Both the position numbers and the translations under genes were made by a program. A stretch of DNA of 40,884 nt, taken from positions 1 to 40,884 of the forward strand of contig CADARO010000003.1 in assembly GCA_902790345.1 (NCBI GenBank), given 5' to 3'. Under the pieces are notes generated by a model. It made no database searches, was not told the origin of the DNA, and was given only the letters and a program-made list of their open reading frames with translations. The number at the start of each line of letters is the position of its first letter. Position 1 is the first letter of the stretch. This DNA comes from an uncultured Eubacteriales bacterium. GTDB lineage: Bacteria; Bacillota; Clostridia; Christensenellales; Aristaeellaceae. Positions 1 to 7,597 of the stretch are shown one piece after another.

Positions 1-515
1 GGCTCGGGCAGCTCCAGCGCCGGCAGATCCTCCAGCGACTCGATGCCGAAGTGGCTCAGAAACGCCTCCGTGGTGCCGTACAGGATGGGGCGGCCCAGGG
101 ACTCGCGGCGGCCCACCTCCTCGATGAGGCCCTTGTTCATCAGCGAGGTCACGGAATAGTCGCACTTGACGCCCCGCACGGCCTCGATCTCCGTCTTGGT
201 GATGGGCTGGCGGTAGGCGATGATGGACAGCGTCTCCATGGCCGCCTGGGTGAGGGACTGCTTCTGCACCGGCTGCAGCAGCCGCTCGATGTAGGGCGCG
301 TAGTCCGGCCGGGTGGCCAGCTGCACGCTCATGCCGAAGCGGTTCAGCCGCAGGCCCCGGGCCTCCCGGTCATACTCGTCCCGCATGGCGTCCAGCACCG
401 GGCTCAGCTCCGACACGGTCATGTCCAGGGCGTGAGCCAGCTCCGACACGTTGACCGGCTCCCCGGCCACAAAGAGGATGGCCTCGATGGCGCACGGGAG
501 TTTCTTTGCATCCAT
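1..515 (-). CDS. scpB: Segregation and condensation protein B (partial, C-terminus outside window)
   Basis: ScpB is the winged-helix partner of ScpA in the bacterial SMC condensin complex, which compacts and segregates newly replicated origins. The visible 171 codons begin MDAKKLPCAIEAILFVAGEP, the usual ScpB opening, and continue through ETLSIIAYRQPITKTEIEAV and GRPILYGTTEAFLSHFGI, the conserved winged-helix segments. The ATG at 515 is preceded by GGAAGG. It lies 21 nt after the dnaB stop, so the gene is probably the distal member of the same transcript. The reading frame is open to base 1 and the C-terminus is cut by the window edge; nothing suggests a pseudogene. Identification rests on recognised family sequence; scpA is not in view. 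Confidence 0.95.
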   Translation of the reverse strand, partial: MDAKKLPCAIEAILFVAGEPVNVSELAHALDMTVSELSPVLDAMRDEYDREARGLRLNRFGMSVQLATRPDYAPYIERLLQPVQKQSLTQAAMETLSIIAYRQPITKTEIEAVRGVKCDYSVTSLMNKGLIEEVGRRESLGRPILYGTTEAFLSHFGIESLEDLPALELPE

Positions 516-536
516 GTCTCAATATCCTTCCGCCGG

Positions 537-1886
537 TCACATGGGCGGCTGCTGCCCGCCCACCAGATCGACAAACTTCGTGTATTCCGCCTGCCAGCCC
601 AGCTCCACCGTGCCCAGGGGGCCGTTTCTCTGCTTGGCGATGATGAGCTCGGCGATGTTTTTCTTCTCCGTCTCCGGGTTGTAATAGGACTCCCGGTGCA
701 GGAACATGACCACGTCCGCGTCCTGCTCGATGGCGCCGGAATCGCGGATGTCGGAGAGCACGGGCCGATGGTCGCTGCGGCCGGTGTTGGCGCGGGAGAG
801 CTGCTGCAGCACCAGCACGGGCACCTTCAGCTCCTGAGCCAGGGCCTTCAGCGCCCGGGAGATGGAGCTGACCTCCTCCTGGCGGCTGTTGTTTCGGCCG
901 GTGGCGCTCATGAGGCTCAGGTAGTCGATGAGGATCAGGTCCAGCCCATGCTCCATCTGCAGCCGGCGCGCCTTGGAGCGCACCTCCGGCACGGAGATGC
1001 CGCTGGTGGCGTCGATGTAGATCTGAGAGCGGGAGATGGGCACCATGGCGTCGGTGAGCCGCTCCCAGTCCTCGTTGGCGAGGGTGCCCCGGCGCACGGA
1101 CTGCATGTCCACCTTGGCCTCGGAGCACAGCATGCGCATCACCAGCTGCTCGGCGGGCATTTCCAGGGAGAACACGGCGCACTTCTTGCCGTAGCGGATG
1201 GCGGCGTTCTCGATGATGTTCAGGCCGATGCTGGTCTTGCCCATGGAGGGGCGGGCGGCGATCAGGATGAACTCGCCCGGATGCATGCCGGTGAGCACCC
1301 GATCCAGGTCGGGGTACCCCGTGGGCACACCCTCCACCTGACCCCGGTTCTTGGCCAGGGTCTCGATGCGCTCATAGGTCTTCAGCACCACGCTCTGCAC
1401 GTGCTGCAGCATTTCGCCGCCCTTGCGCATGGTGATGTCGTAGATCTTCTTCTCCGCCTCGGCCAGGATGTCGCTGGTCTCCTCCTCGGCGGCGTAGCTG
1501 GCCTGGCTGATGTCCTGCGAGGCGCTGATGAGCCGGCGCAGGGTGGATTTTTCGTCGATGATGCGGATGTAGGCCCCCGCGTTGGCGGTGGTGGGCACGA
1601 ACTGGCTCAGGGAAATGAGGTAGTCCAGCCCGCCCACGCCCTCCAGGCTGCCACGGCGGGTCAGCTCCTCGTCCAGCGTCACCAGGTCCACCGGCCGGGC
1701 GTGGCCGGAGAGGTTCATCATGGCGTCGAAGATCTCGCGGTGCGCCGGATCGTAGAAATCATCCGGCATCAGCGTCTCCTGCGCCAGCATGACGGTCTCC
1801 GCCGATTGCAGCATGGCGCCCAGAACGCTTCTCTCGGCCTCCAGATGATGGGGCGGCACGCGGCCGCCGGGCGTAATCTGTTCCAT
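537..1886 (-). CDS. dnaB: Replicative DNA helicase DnaB
   Basis: Hexameric 5'-3' helicase that unwinds DNA at the replication fork and contacts primase through its N-terminal domain (called DnaC in Bacillus). The 449-residue length is normal. The N-terminal domain starts around HHLEAERSVLGAML (residues 14-26). The RecA-like domain carries Walker A ARPSMGKT (211-218) and Walker B LILIDYLSLM near residue 315, followed by the arginine-finger region. There is no intein, which sometimes interrupts this gene. It starts 15 nt after rplI and is followed 21 nt later by scpB, consistent with one transcript. The rplI-dnaB order is conserved in Firmicutes. Identification is secure. Confidence 0.98.
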   Translation of the reverse strand: MEQITPGGRVPPHHLEAERSVLGAMLQSAETVMLAQETLMPDDFYDPAHREIFDAMMNLSGHARPVDLVTLDEELTRRGSLEGVGGLDYLISLSQFVPTTANAGAYIRIIDEKSTLRRLISASQDISQASYAAEEETSDILAEAEKKIYDITMRKGGEMLQHVQSVVLKTYERIETLAKNRGQVEGVPTGYPDLDRVLTGMHPGEFILIAARPSMGKTSIGLNIIENAAIRYGKKCAVFSLEMPAEQLVMRMLCSEAKVDMQSVRRGTLANEDWERLTDAMVPISRSQIYIDATSGISVPEVRSKARRLQMEHGLDLILIDYLSLMSATGRNNSRQEEVSSISRALKALAQELKVPVLVLQQLSRANTGRSDHRPVLSDIRDSGAIEQDADVVMFLHRESYYNPETEKKNIAELIIAKQRNGPLGTVELGWQAEYTKFVDLVGGQQPPM

Positions 1887-1901
1887 GACGGCCTCGCTCC
1901 C

Positions 1902-2354
1902 TTATTTCTCAGCCGCCACGATGTTCAGCAGCATCCGCGTGGACACGCCCGCGCTGAGCTTCAGGGTCACGGTGGTCTGGCCCACGGTGCGGACCGGCTC
2001 GTTCAGCTCGATCTTGCGCTTGTCCAGCTCCACGCCGTGCTGCGCCTTCAGCGCGTCGGCGATCTCCTGGCCGGTGATGGAGCCGTAAAGGCGGCCGCCC
2101 TCGCCAGCGCGCACCTTCACGATGACGACCTTGCCCTTGAGCTCCCGGGAGAGCCGCTCCGCCTCGTCGCGCTTCACGTCGGCGCGGTGCTTCTCGGCCT
2201 TCTTGGCGCTCTCGATGGAATGGACGGCCTCCGCCGTGGCCTCCACGGCCATCTTGCGGGGCAGCAGGTAGTTGCGGCCAAAGCCGTCGCTGACCTCCAC
2301 GATCTGATCCTTTTTACCGGTTCCCTGTACGTCCTTCAGCAAAATGACCTTCAT
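1902..2354 (-). CDS. rplI: 50S ribosomal protein L9
   Basis: L9 binds 23S rRNA near the base of the L1 stalk and helps maintain reading frame. The 150-residue protein has the canonical start MKVILLKDVQGTGKKDQIVE, the N-domain segment DGFGRNYLLPRKMA, a long central helix rich in Lys/Glu, and a C-terminal domain with GRLYGSITGQEIADAL. Its ATG overlaps the stop of the upstream membrane gene (TGATG, 1-nt overlap), so translation is probably coupled. Position between a YybS-type gene and dnaB is typical of Firmicutes. The gdpP/yybT phosphodiesterase gene that often sits between yybS and rplI in Bacilli is absent here. Confidence 0.98.
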   Translation of the reverse strand: MKVILLKDVQGTGKKDQIVEVSDGFGRNYLLPRKMAVEATAEAVHSIESAKKAEKHRADVKRDEAERLSRELKGKVVIVKVRAGEGGRLYGSITGQEIADALKAQHGVELDKRKIELNEPVRTVGQTTVTLKLSAGVSTRMLLNIVAAEK

Positions 2355-3406
2355 CAGTCGTCATCCTCCTTATTTTGATCTTTCATCTTTTTCTTCATGT
2401 GGCCGGTTATGATGCCCTGCCGGCCCAGCAGCACCGACGCGATGCCGATCATGGCCACCAGCCGGGGCACGATCCACAGCCCGCCGATGATCAGCGCCAC
2501 CCGGAAGCCCGGCGACATGCCCGTCTCCCGGAAGCGCCGTCCCAGCGCCGCCGCGCCCGCCACCGCGTAGATCACCAGGCCTCCCGTGAGCACCGCGCTC
2601 AGCACGGACTCGGCGCCATCCACCCGCGCCGCGAACAGAATCCCCGCCGTGGCCAGGCACACCAGCACCCCCGCCGTGACCCGGGGCGGCACATGCCACT
2701 GGTGCAGCGGCACGTAGTCCAGCTCCTCGCCCCGCCGGGCGCACACATAGCCGGGCAGCGCCGCGGCGATGAGGCCGGTCACCAGGCCGGAGGAGAGCAG
2801 CATGGCTGGCAGCCCCAGGCGAAGCGCCTGGCCAGTGGTGTCGAAGATGCCGTGCAGCAACTCCATGGTCTCCGCTTGGCTCAGGCCCTCGGTGAGGATC
2901 TGCTGAGCCGTGTCCACGGTCATGAGGGTGCCCGCCCCGGTGAGGGCGAACTGCTGCAGCGTGAGCTGCGCCAGCTGCGGCGACAGGCCGTCGGCCCATT
3001 TCGCGAACATGTCCATCGCCACATCCACCAAGCTGCGGCCCAGCGTGGCGTAGAGGATGAGGATCAGCGCCAGCATGGCGCCCAGCTGCGCGCCGATGGC
3101 CGCCTTCACGCGGGTGAAAAACAGCGCGCGGGCCCGCATCAGCGCCATGACCACCAGGGCGGGCAGGCCGAAGATCAGCGCGCCGATGGCCGCCGCGCCG
3201 CCTCCCAGCAGCGCCGCCAGGGAGCCCAGAGAGACGGCCAGGAAGATCGCCGCGGGCAGCGGACCCGCCCAGGCGAACAGCAGCGGGGCGATGATGGTGC
3301 CGGTGACGCACACCATGGACAGCGGCAGGCCGATGAACTGCATGGCGCCCGCCACCACCCCCAGCGCCGACGCGGCGATGACTTTTCCGGGAGAATTGCT
3401 CTTCAT
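2354..3406 (-). CDS. DUF2232 (YybS-like) polytopic membrane protein
   Basis: Protein of about 350 residues with roughly eight hydrophobic segments, including FIGLPLSMVCVTGTIIAPLL, ALLGGGAAAIGALIFGLPAL and VALIIGGLWIVPRLVAMIGI. The character and the position directly before rplI and dnaB match the DUF2232/YybS family. Its molecular role is not established; the fold resembles small-molecule transporter components and relatives lie beside replication and sporulation genes. The ATG at 3406 (MKSNSPGKVIAAS) is chosen because GAGGTAAT lies just upstream; a longer open frame to 3640 encodes a non-membrane, Arg/Pro-rich shadow of the neighbouring gene. The charged tail KKKMKDQNKEDDD is probably cytoplasmic. 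Its stop overlaps the rplI start. Confidence 0.85.
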   Translation of the reverse strand: MKSNSPGKVIAASALGVVAGAMQFIGLPLSMVCVTGTIIAPLLFAWAGPLPAAIFLAVSLGSLAALLGGGAAAIGALIFGLPALVVMALMRARALFFTRVKAAIGAQLGAMLALILILYATLGRSLVDVAMDMFAKWADGLSPQLAQLTLQQFALTGAGTLMTVDTAQQILTEGLSQAETMELLHGIFDTTGQALRLGLPAMLLSSGLVTGLIAAALPGYVCARRGEELDYVPLHQWHVPPRVTAGVLVCLATAGILFAARVDGAESVLSAVLTGGLVIYAVAGAAALGRRFRETGMSPGFRVALIIGGLWIVPRLVAMIGIASVLLGRQGIITGHMKKKMKDQNKEDDD

Positions 3407-3453
3407 GGTTTTATTACCTCGTTTGGGTGAAGGAAAGGCCCGCCTCTCTGGCG

Positions 3454-4950
3454 TCAGTTCCCGCTGATGATGCCGGGATTGCGCATCAGCGGGGCCAGCA
3501 GGCTGATGTCGTGGACCAGCGTCTCCAGGGCCTCCCCCTCGATCTGGATGCGCACCGCGCGCACGGCGGCGTGCCCCGTGAGGGTGTTCACCAGGGCGTA
3601 GACCAGATTGCGCTCCTGCTGGCTGTTCAGGCGCTGGCACCCGGCGTAGAACGACTGGGAGAAATTCAGCGTGGCCACGCCGTTTTCAACCCGCACCCCC
3701 AGCAGATCGTCGATGGACAGCCCGTCCGGCACCACCCGGGAGGTGTCTTCCTCCCAATCACGGGGCTCGTCGAACAGGTGCATCAGCAGCATGCGGGGGG
3801 ACACGGCATCCTCCGGGCTCATGGCCCGGCCCAGGGGCTGCAGGGAGCCGTCCGACGCGGTCATGTAGATGGTTTCCAGCTGCCCGATGGTGCGCTCGAA
3901 GATGGCCCGGGGCATGACGCCGTTGTCCAGCGTCACCTCGCCCTCCAGCGAGTTGATCCGGGTCAGCAGGCCGTCGCCCATGTACACCTGGATGCCGTCC
4001 AGATCCGGCAGGAAGCCGGTGAGCGTGCAGGTGAGGGAGGCGAACATCTGCCAGGCGCTCAGCTTCGCCCGGTCCAGGATGGCGGACAGGTTGCCGTCGA
4101 AGGTAATCCGCGCCACAGCCCGGCCGTCCGTCAGCGTGACCAGCTCGGCCCCGGTGATGAGCGTGGGGTCGGAATCCGGCAGCACCGGCCGCACCGCCGG
4201 AAGCAGCGCCTCGTCGTCCGCCAGGGCGGCCAGCAGCGCGCCCAGGGCGTCGCCGTCCTCGATGAGGATCTGCCGCGTCTCCGGCACGATCAGCCGACTG
4301 CCCCGGGCCGGATGATACAGCACCGCGTAGCGCCGCACGTCCGAGCCGCCGTCGCCGGCCAGCTCGGATTCGCTGAGGGCCTGGCTCCACTGGGCGGGGA
4401 CGGAGGCGCTGTTGGCCACGCCCGCGCCGCAGGGCAGCGGCATCAGCGGCAGTGCGCGCCCGGAAATCAGCACGTCGGCGTACTCGATGCCCTCCACGCC
4501 GCAGAGGGTGTTCGCGATGGCGGCCCGCATGAAGAACATCTGGCGCGGCGTCTCCACGCTGCGGGCCTCCATGGACAGATCCACCACCGCCGTGTCGCCG
4601 GAGCGGCGCACACTCAGCAGGCTGGTTCCCTCCGGAAACGCGCGCCGGGCCTCGGGGGACGCGGGGCCGTTCAGCAGCGCCTCCATGAGGCAGCGGGGCA
4701 GCGTCCTCCCCGCCTCCACCATCACCACGGTGGGCTCGGCGATCAGCTCGTGCCCGTCCGTGGAGGGAAAATACAGCGTGGCCGAAACCACCCGGGGGAC
4801 GATCTCGTCGCCCACGGCGGGGGCGGCCGGCGTATCCTCGGGCATGGGCATGACATAGGCCGCGTCCACCGGGCGCAGCTCGGAGGTCAGCGGCACGCAG
4901 CCCGCCAGCAGCAGGCACAGCGTCAGCGACAGAGCCGCCACGCGCTTCAT
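3454..4950 (-). CDS. GerMN-domain lipoprotein
   Basis: Predicted exported lipoprotein of 498 residues with a signal peptide and lipobox LLAGC (Cys18). Two GerMN-type (sporulation/spore germination GerM) modules are visible. One covers LPRCLMEALLNGP to SGDTAVVDLS in the first third. The second ends with ENGVATLNFSQSF and NLVYALVNTL near the C-terminus. GerMN domains occur in spore-cortex and envelope proteins and are thought to act as extracellular binding modules; no catalytic residues are evident. Two ATGs lie close together. The inner one (4950) has GGAGG at good spacing, while the outer one (4956) sits almost on the ribosome site. It follows the histidine kinase by 41 nt, so it is likely a partner or output of that two-component system, in the place occupied by WalK accessory genes elsewhere. 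Confidence 0.85.
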   Translation of the reverse strand: MKRVAALSLTLCLLLAGCVPLTSELRPVDAAYVMPMPEDTPAAPAVGDEIVPRVVSATLYFPSTDGHELIAEPTVVMVEAGRTLPRCLMEALLNGPASPEARRAFPEGTSLLSVRRSGDTAVVDLSMEARSVETPRQMFFMRAAIANTLCGVEGIEYADVLISGRALPLMPLPCGAGVANSASVPAQWSQALSESELAGDGGSDVRRYAVLYHPARGSRLIVPETRQILIEDGDALGALLAALADDEALLPAVRPVLPDSDPTLITGAELVTLTDGRAVARITFDGNLSAILDRAKLSAWQMFASLTCTLTGFLPDLDGIQVYMGDGLLTRINSLEGEVTLDNGVMPRAIFERTIGQLETIYMTASDGSLQPLGRAMSPEDAVSPRMLLMHLFDEPRDWEEDTSRVVPDGLSIDDLLGVRVENGVATLNFSQSFYAGCQRLNSQQERNLVYALVNTLTGHAAVRAVRIQIEGEALETLVHDISLLAPLMRNPGIISGN

Positions 4951-4991
4951 GGTCATCCCTCCTCCCCGGTATTTTTGTGGGCTCGGAGGCG

Positions 4992-6494
4992 TCAGGCCTC
5001 CGGCAGATCCACGGTGAACGTGCTGCCCTTGTTTTCCTCGCTGGTCACGTCCACGTGGCCGCCGTGCAGCATCACGATCTGCTTGACGATGGACAGGCCC
5101 AGGCCGGTGCCGCCCGTCTCGCGGGAGCGGGCCTTGTCCACCCGATAGAAACGGTCGAATATGTGCAGCTGATCCTCCTTGGGGATGCCGATGCCTGTGT
5201 CGATCACCTTCACAATGGCCCGCTTGTCCTTCTTGGACAGCTCCACCCGCACGCTGCCGCCGCGGCCGGTGTACTTGATGGCGTTGTCCATCAGGTTGTA
5301 GAACACCTGGGTCAGGCGGTTCACGTCGCCGTTCACCGTGACCTGCTCCCGCACGGACAGGGTCATCTCGATGCCCCGCTCCCGGGCCAGGGGCTGCAGC
5401 CGGCGCATGTTGTCGGAGAGCAGCTCCGCCACGGCCAGGGGCCGGGCGTCCAGAGGCTTCTCGCCGCCGTCGATGGACACCAGCGTCAGCAGGTCGCCGA
5501 TGACCGAGTTCAGCCGGTCGATCTCCTTGTTGATGTCGGTCAGGAATTCCCGGGTCATGGCCGGATCCATGGGATCCTGATACATCAGCGTCTCGATGAG
5601 GATCTTCATGGTGCTCAGGGGGGTCTTCAGCTCGTGGGACGCGTTGGACACGAACTGGTTGCGGGCCTTGTCCAGGCTCTCCAGCCGGTCGCACATGGTG
5701 TTGAAGGCGGTGGCCAGCTGGGCGAACTCGTTTTTGCCCCGCACGCTGACCCGGTTGCTGAAATCGCCCCGGGCCATCTCCACGATGCCCTCGTTCAGCT
5801 CGGATATGGGCTTGGTGAACAGGCGCGACACAAACAGACTCACCAGCGTGACCGCCACGGTCACCAGCACCAGCCAGGTGAGCATCTGCGTCTGTATGTT
5901 CATGAGAGACCGGTAGGCGTCCTCGGAGCGGGTCAGATACACCAGCACGCCCCGCAGCTCGCCCCGGCCGATGGGCGCGGCGTACAGGCTGATCATGTTG
6001 CCCGTGAGGGTGCCGGTGAGCAGGGCCGGCCCCTGATCGCCGATGAAGTAATAGCCGTAATCCGCCTTCCCCTCGTTCAGCACCGTGGCCACCTCGCGGC
6101 GGCTCATGCGAACGCCGTTCATCTCGGACTGGGAATCCGCCTGCACCACGCCGTAGAGGTCCAGCACCAGCACCCGGCTGTAGTCGTCCGCGTTGGAGGA
6201 CGCCATGGCGTAGAGCATGTCGCCGTCCCGGGCGGACAGCGGAACCTCCGCCATGTCGGCCAGCGCGCCGGCGGCGTACAGCTCGTCGTTCGCCTTCTGA
6301 TTAAACAGATATTCGCCTACCAGCCGGATGAGCGTCGCGCTGACGATATAGAACGAGACGCACACGATCAGCAGATAGGCGAGCACGAATTTCCAGCGGA
6401 TGGAATGGAAGGCCTGCTTAATCCTTGTCAGTGAAATAGTAGCCCACTCCCCACTTTGTGAGAATAAACTCAGGCTGGGCGGGATTGTGTTCAA
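4992..6494 (-). CDS. Sensor histidine kinase, WalK/PhoR-like
   Basis: Membrane histidine kinase. Order: TM1 (WKFVLAYLLIVCVSFYIVSA), an extracytoplasmic domain of roughly 130 residues (Cache-like by size only), TM2 (LTWLVLVTVAVTLVSLFVS), HAMP (KPISELNEGIVEMARGDFSN), H-box FVSNASHELKTPLS with the phospho-His, N-box YNLMDNAIKYT, G1 DTGIGIPKEDQ and G2 GGTGLGLSI. All catalytic motifs are intact. No PAS domain separates HAMP from the H-box, unlike Bacillus WalK. The start is uncertain. The expected N-terminus (about TRIKQAFHSIRWKF) has no ATG, GTG or TTG. The coordinate used is the nearest canonical in-frame codon, a TTG at 6494 that overlaps the regulator gene by 77 nt. ATT at 6437 sits 9 nt after GGGGAG and ATT at 6422 overlaps the regulator stop. 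The cognate regulator lies immediately upstream. Confidence 0.93.
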   Translation of the reverse strand: MNTIPPSLSLFSQSGEWATISLTRIKQAFHSIRWKFVLAYLLIVCVSFYIVSATLIRLVGEYLFNQKANDELYAAGALADMAEVPLSARDGDMLYAMASSNADDYSRVLVLDLYGVVQADSQSEMNGVRMSRREVATVLNEGKADYGYYFIGDQGPALLTGTLTGNMISLYAAPIGRGELRGVLVYLTRSEDAYRSLMNIQTQMLTWLVLVTVAVTLVSLFVSRLFTKPISELNEGIVEMARGDFSNRVSVRGKNEFAQLATAFNTMCDRLESLDKARNQFVSNASHELKTPLSTMKILIETLMYQDPMDPAMTREFLTDINKEIDRLNSVIGDLLTLVSIDGGEKPLDARPLAVAELLSDNMRRLQPLARERGIEMTLSVREQVTVNGDVNRLTQVFYNLMDNAIKYTGRGGSVRVELSKKDKRAIVKVIDTGIGIPKEDQLHIFDRFYRVDKARSRETGGTGLGLSIVKQIVMLHGGHVDVTSEENKGSTFTVDLPEA

Positions 6495-7110
6495 TTTTCT
6501 CGCGCAGGCGGCGGATATGCACGTCCACCGTGCGCAAATCGCCCAGATAATCGTACTTCCAGATGGTCTCCAGCAGGCTCTCGCGGCTGAACACCTTGCC
6601 GCGGTTGGACACAAACAGCTGCAGGAGATCAAATTCCTTCGCCGTCAGGTTGACCTCGCGATTGTCGATGGAAACGGAGCGGTTGTTCAGGTTGATGGTC
6701 ATGTTGCGCACCACCAGCACCTGGGAGACCGCCTCCTGCTGCTGCGCGCCCGCGCGCCGGAAGATGGACTTGATGCGCGCCTTGACCTCGAGAATGTTGA
6801 ACGGCTTGGTCATGTAGTCGTCCGCGCCGTACTCGAAGCCCAGGATCTTGTCCATATCCTCGCCCTTGGCGGTCAGCATGATGATCGGGATGTTGGATTT
6901 CTCCCGCACCCGCTGGCACACCTCGATGCCGTCCATCTTGGGCAGCATGACGTCCAGCAGAATCAGGTCAAAATGCCCGGAGGCGAACTTGGCCAAAGCC
7001 TCCTCACCGTCGGCGGCGGAGTCGGTCTCATAGCCCTCCTGCTCCAGGCTGTATTTCAGGCCCTTGACAATCAGCGGCTCGTCGTCCACGATCAGGATCT
7101 TTCTTGCCAC
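6418..7110 (-). CDS. OmpR-family response regulator, WalR/PhoP-like
   Basis: DNA-binding response regulator of 230 residues. The receiver domain has the acidic pair Asp9-Asp10 (IVDDE), phospho-acceptor Asp53 in LILLDVMLP, Thr80 (MLTAK) and Lys102 (MTKPF). The C-terminal winged helix ends with the OmpR signature RTVDVHIRRLREKIE and a GVGYYF tail. Start is GTG at 7110, nine nt after AAGGAGG; an ATG inside that spacer is out of frame. It is the first gene after a consensus promoter (7152-7180) and heads the run kinase, GerMN, DUF2232, rplI, dnaB, scpB. In Bacilli walRK lies close to rplI-dnaB, so synteny supports a WalR-like role in cell-envelope homeostasis. The kinase lacks the PAS domain, so I do not assign the name. 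Confidence 0.95.
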   Translation of the reverse strand: MARKILIVDDEPLIVKGLKYSLEQEGYETDSAADGEEALAKFASGHFDLILLDVMLPKMDGIEVCQRVREKSNIPIIMLTAKGEDMDKILGFEYGADDYMTKPFNILEVKARIKSIFRRAGAQQQEAVSQVLVVRNMTINLNNRSVSIDNREVNLTAKEFDLLQLFVSNRGKVFSRESLLETIWKYDYLGDLRTVDVHIRRLREKIEHNPAQPEFILTKWGVGYYFTDKD

Positions 7111-7151
7111 AGTGTCATCCTCCTTGGTCTTGCGCAGATTAATCTACTCTT

Positions 7152-7180
7152 ATTATATCCTTAAAATGTCACAATTTCAA
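7152..7180 (-). promoter_or_regulatory. Sigma-A promoter of the two-component/replication operon
   Basis: On the minus strand TTGAAA (7180-7175), 17 nt, TATAAT (7157-7152), in an AT-rich stretch that contrasts with its GC-rich surroundings. The start codon of the response regulator lies about 42 nt downstream. No equally good promoter was seen between the genes down to scpB. Confidence 0.85.
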
Positions 7181-7594
7181 CTGCGTTTGAAGAAAATATT
7201 TCTGTTTTACGTTGATTTATCCTTTGCTCACGTCAAAGATTGTTAGAGTCTGTTTACCAAACGGCGGCGGAGTAGGGGTCTGGCGTCAATCGGGGTACTC
7301 GGCCCTTTCCCCCTGACCCCCTGCTCGCTTCGCTGCGCCTCTCAATTCGGAATAGTCGTCTGCGCTGTCACGCATACTCCTTTCCTCATTGGCCTCGTTC
7401 GCCACTGAACGCGCCACTGGCGCGTGGCTCATTCGGCCCCCGCTCACGCGGGGACGGGGGAACGGGGTTTGCAGGGCCGCGCCCTGCACGACTTTTTGAG
7501 CACCATTGTACGCAGGATCAAGGGAAAGCGTTTCTTCTGCTACATCTGCCGCCAGACCCACAATTGCGAATTGCGCATTGCTCATTGCGAATTC
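7181..7594. other. Intergenic region with palindromes, no supported gene
   Basis: About 410 nt between the response-regulator promoter and the mannosidase stop. It holds several short inverted repeats: ACGCGCC/GGCGCGT around 7410, CCCCGC/GCGGGG around 7440-7453, and TGCAGGGC/GCCCTGCA at 7470-7488. It ends in a 7-bp tandem repeat. A minus-strand open frame (7286-7585) exists, but it starts inside the tandem repeat, has no ribosome site and has an unprotein-like composition, so I read the region as dispersed repeat DNA. Confidence 0.6.
7470..7488. repeat. Perfect hairpin palindrome
   Basis: TGCAGGGC, a 3-nt loop (CGC), GCCCTGCA. On the plus strand it is followed after three bases by CTTTTTG, so it could act as a weak plus-strand terminator, but no plus-strand gene precedes it. 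More likely it is part of a repeat element. Confidence 0.6.
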
Positions 7595-7597
7595 TCA
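7563..7597. repeat. 7-bp tandem repeat array (ATTGCGN type)
   Basis: Five consecutive heptads, ATTGCGA, ATTGCGC, ATTGCTC, ATTGCGA and a degenerate ATTCTCA. The last unit includes the stop codon of the mannosidase gene (7595-7597), so the repeat abuts or has invaded the end of the coding region. Similar-length arrays of different sequence occur at 24191, 35957 and 36158. Confidence 0.8.

Noticed and set aside
51..2378. A 775-codon plus-strand open frame opposite scpB, dnaB and rplI
   Set aside because: It is the antisense of three secure genes, His/Gly/Leu-rich with no domain and no ribosome site. Long antisense frames are expected in GC-rich coding DNA.
7286..7585. A 99-codon minus-strand open frame in the intergenic region
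   Set aside because: Starts inside the 7-bp repeat, has no ribosome site, and covers palindromes; looks like translated repeat DNA.
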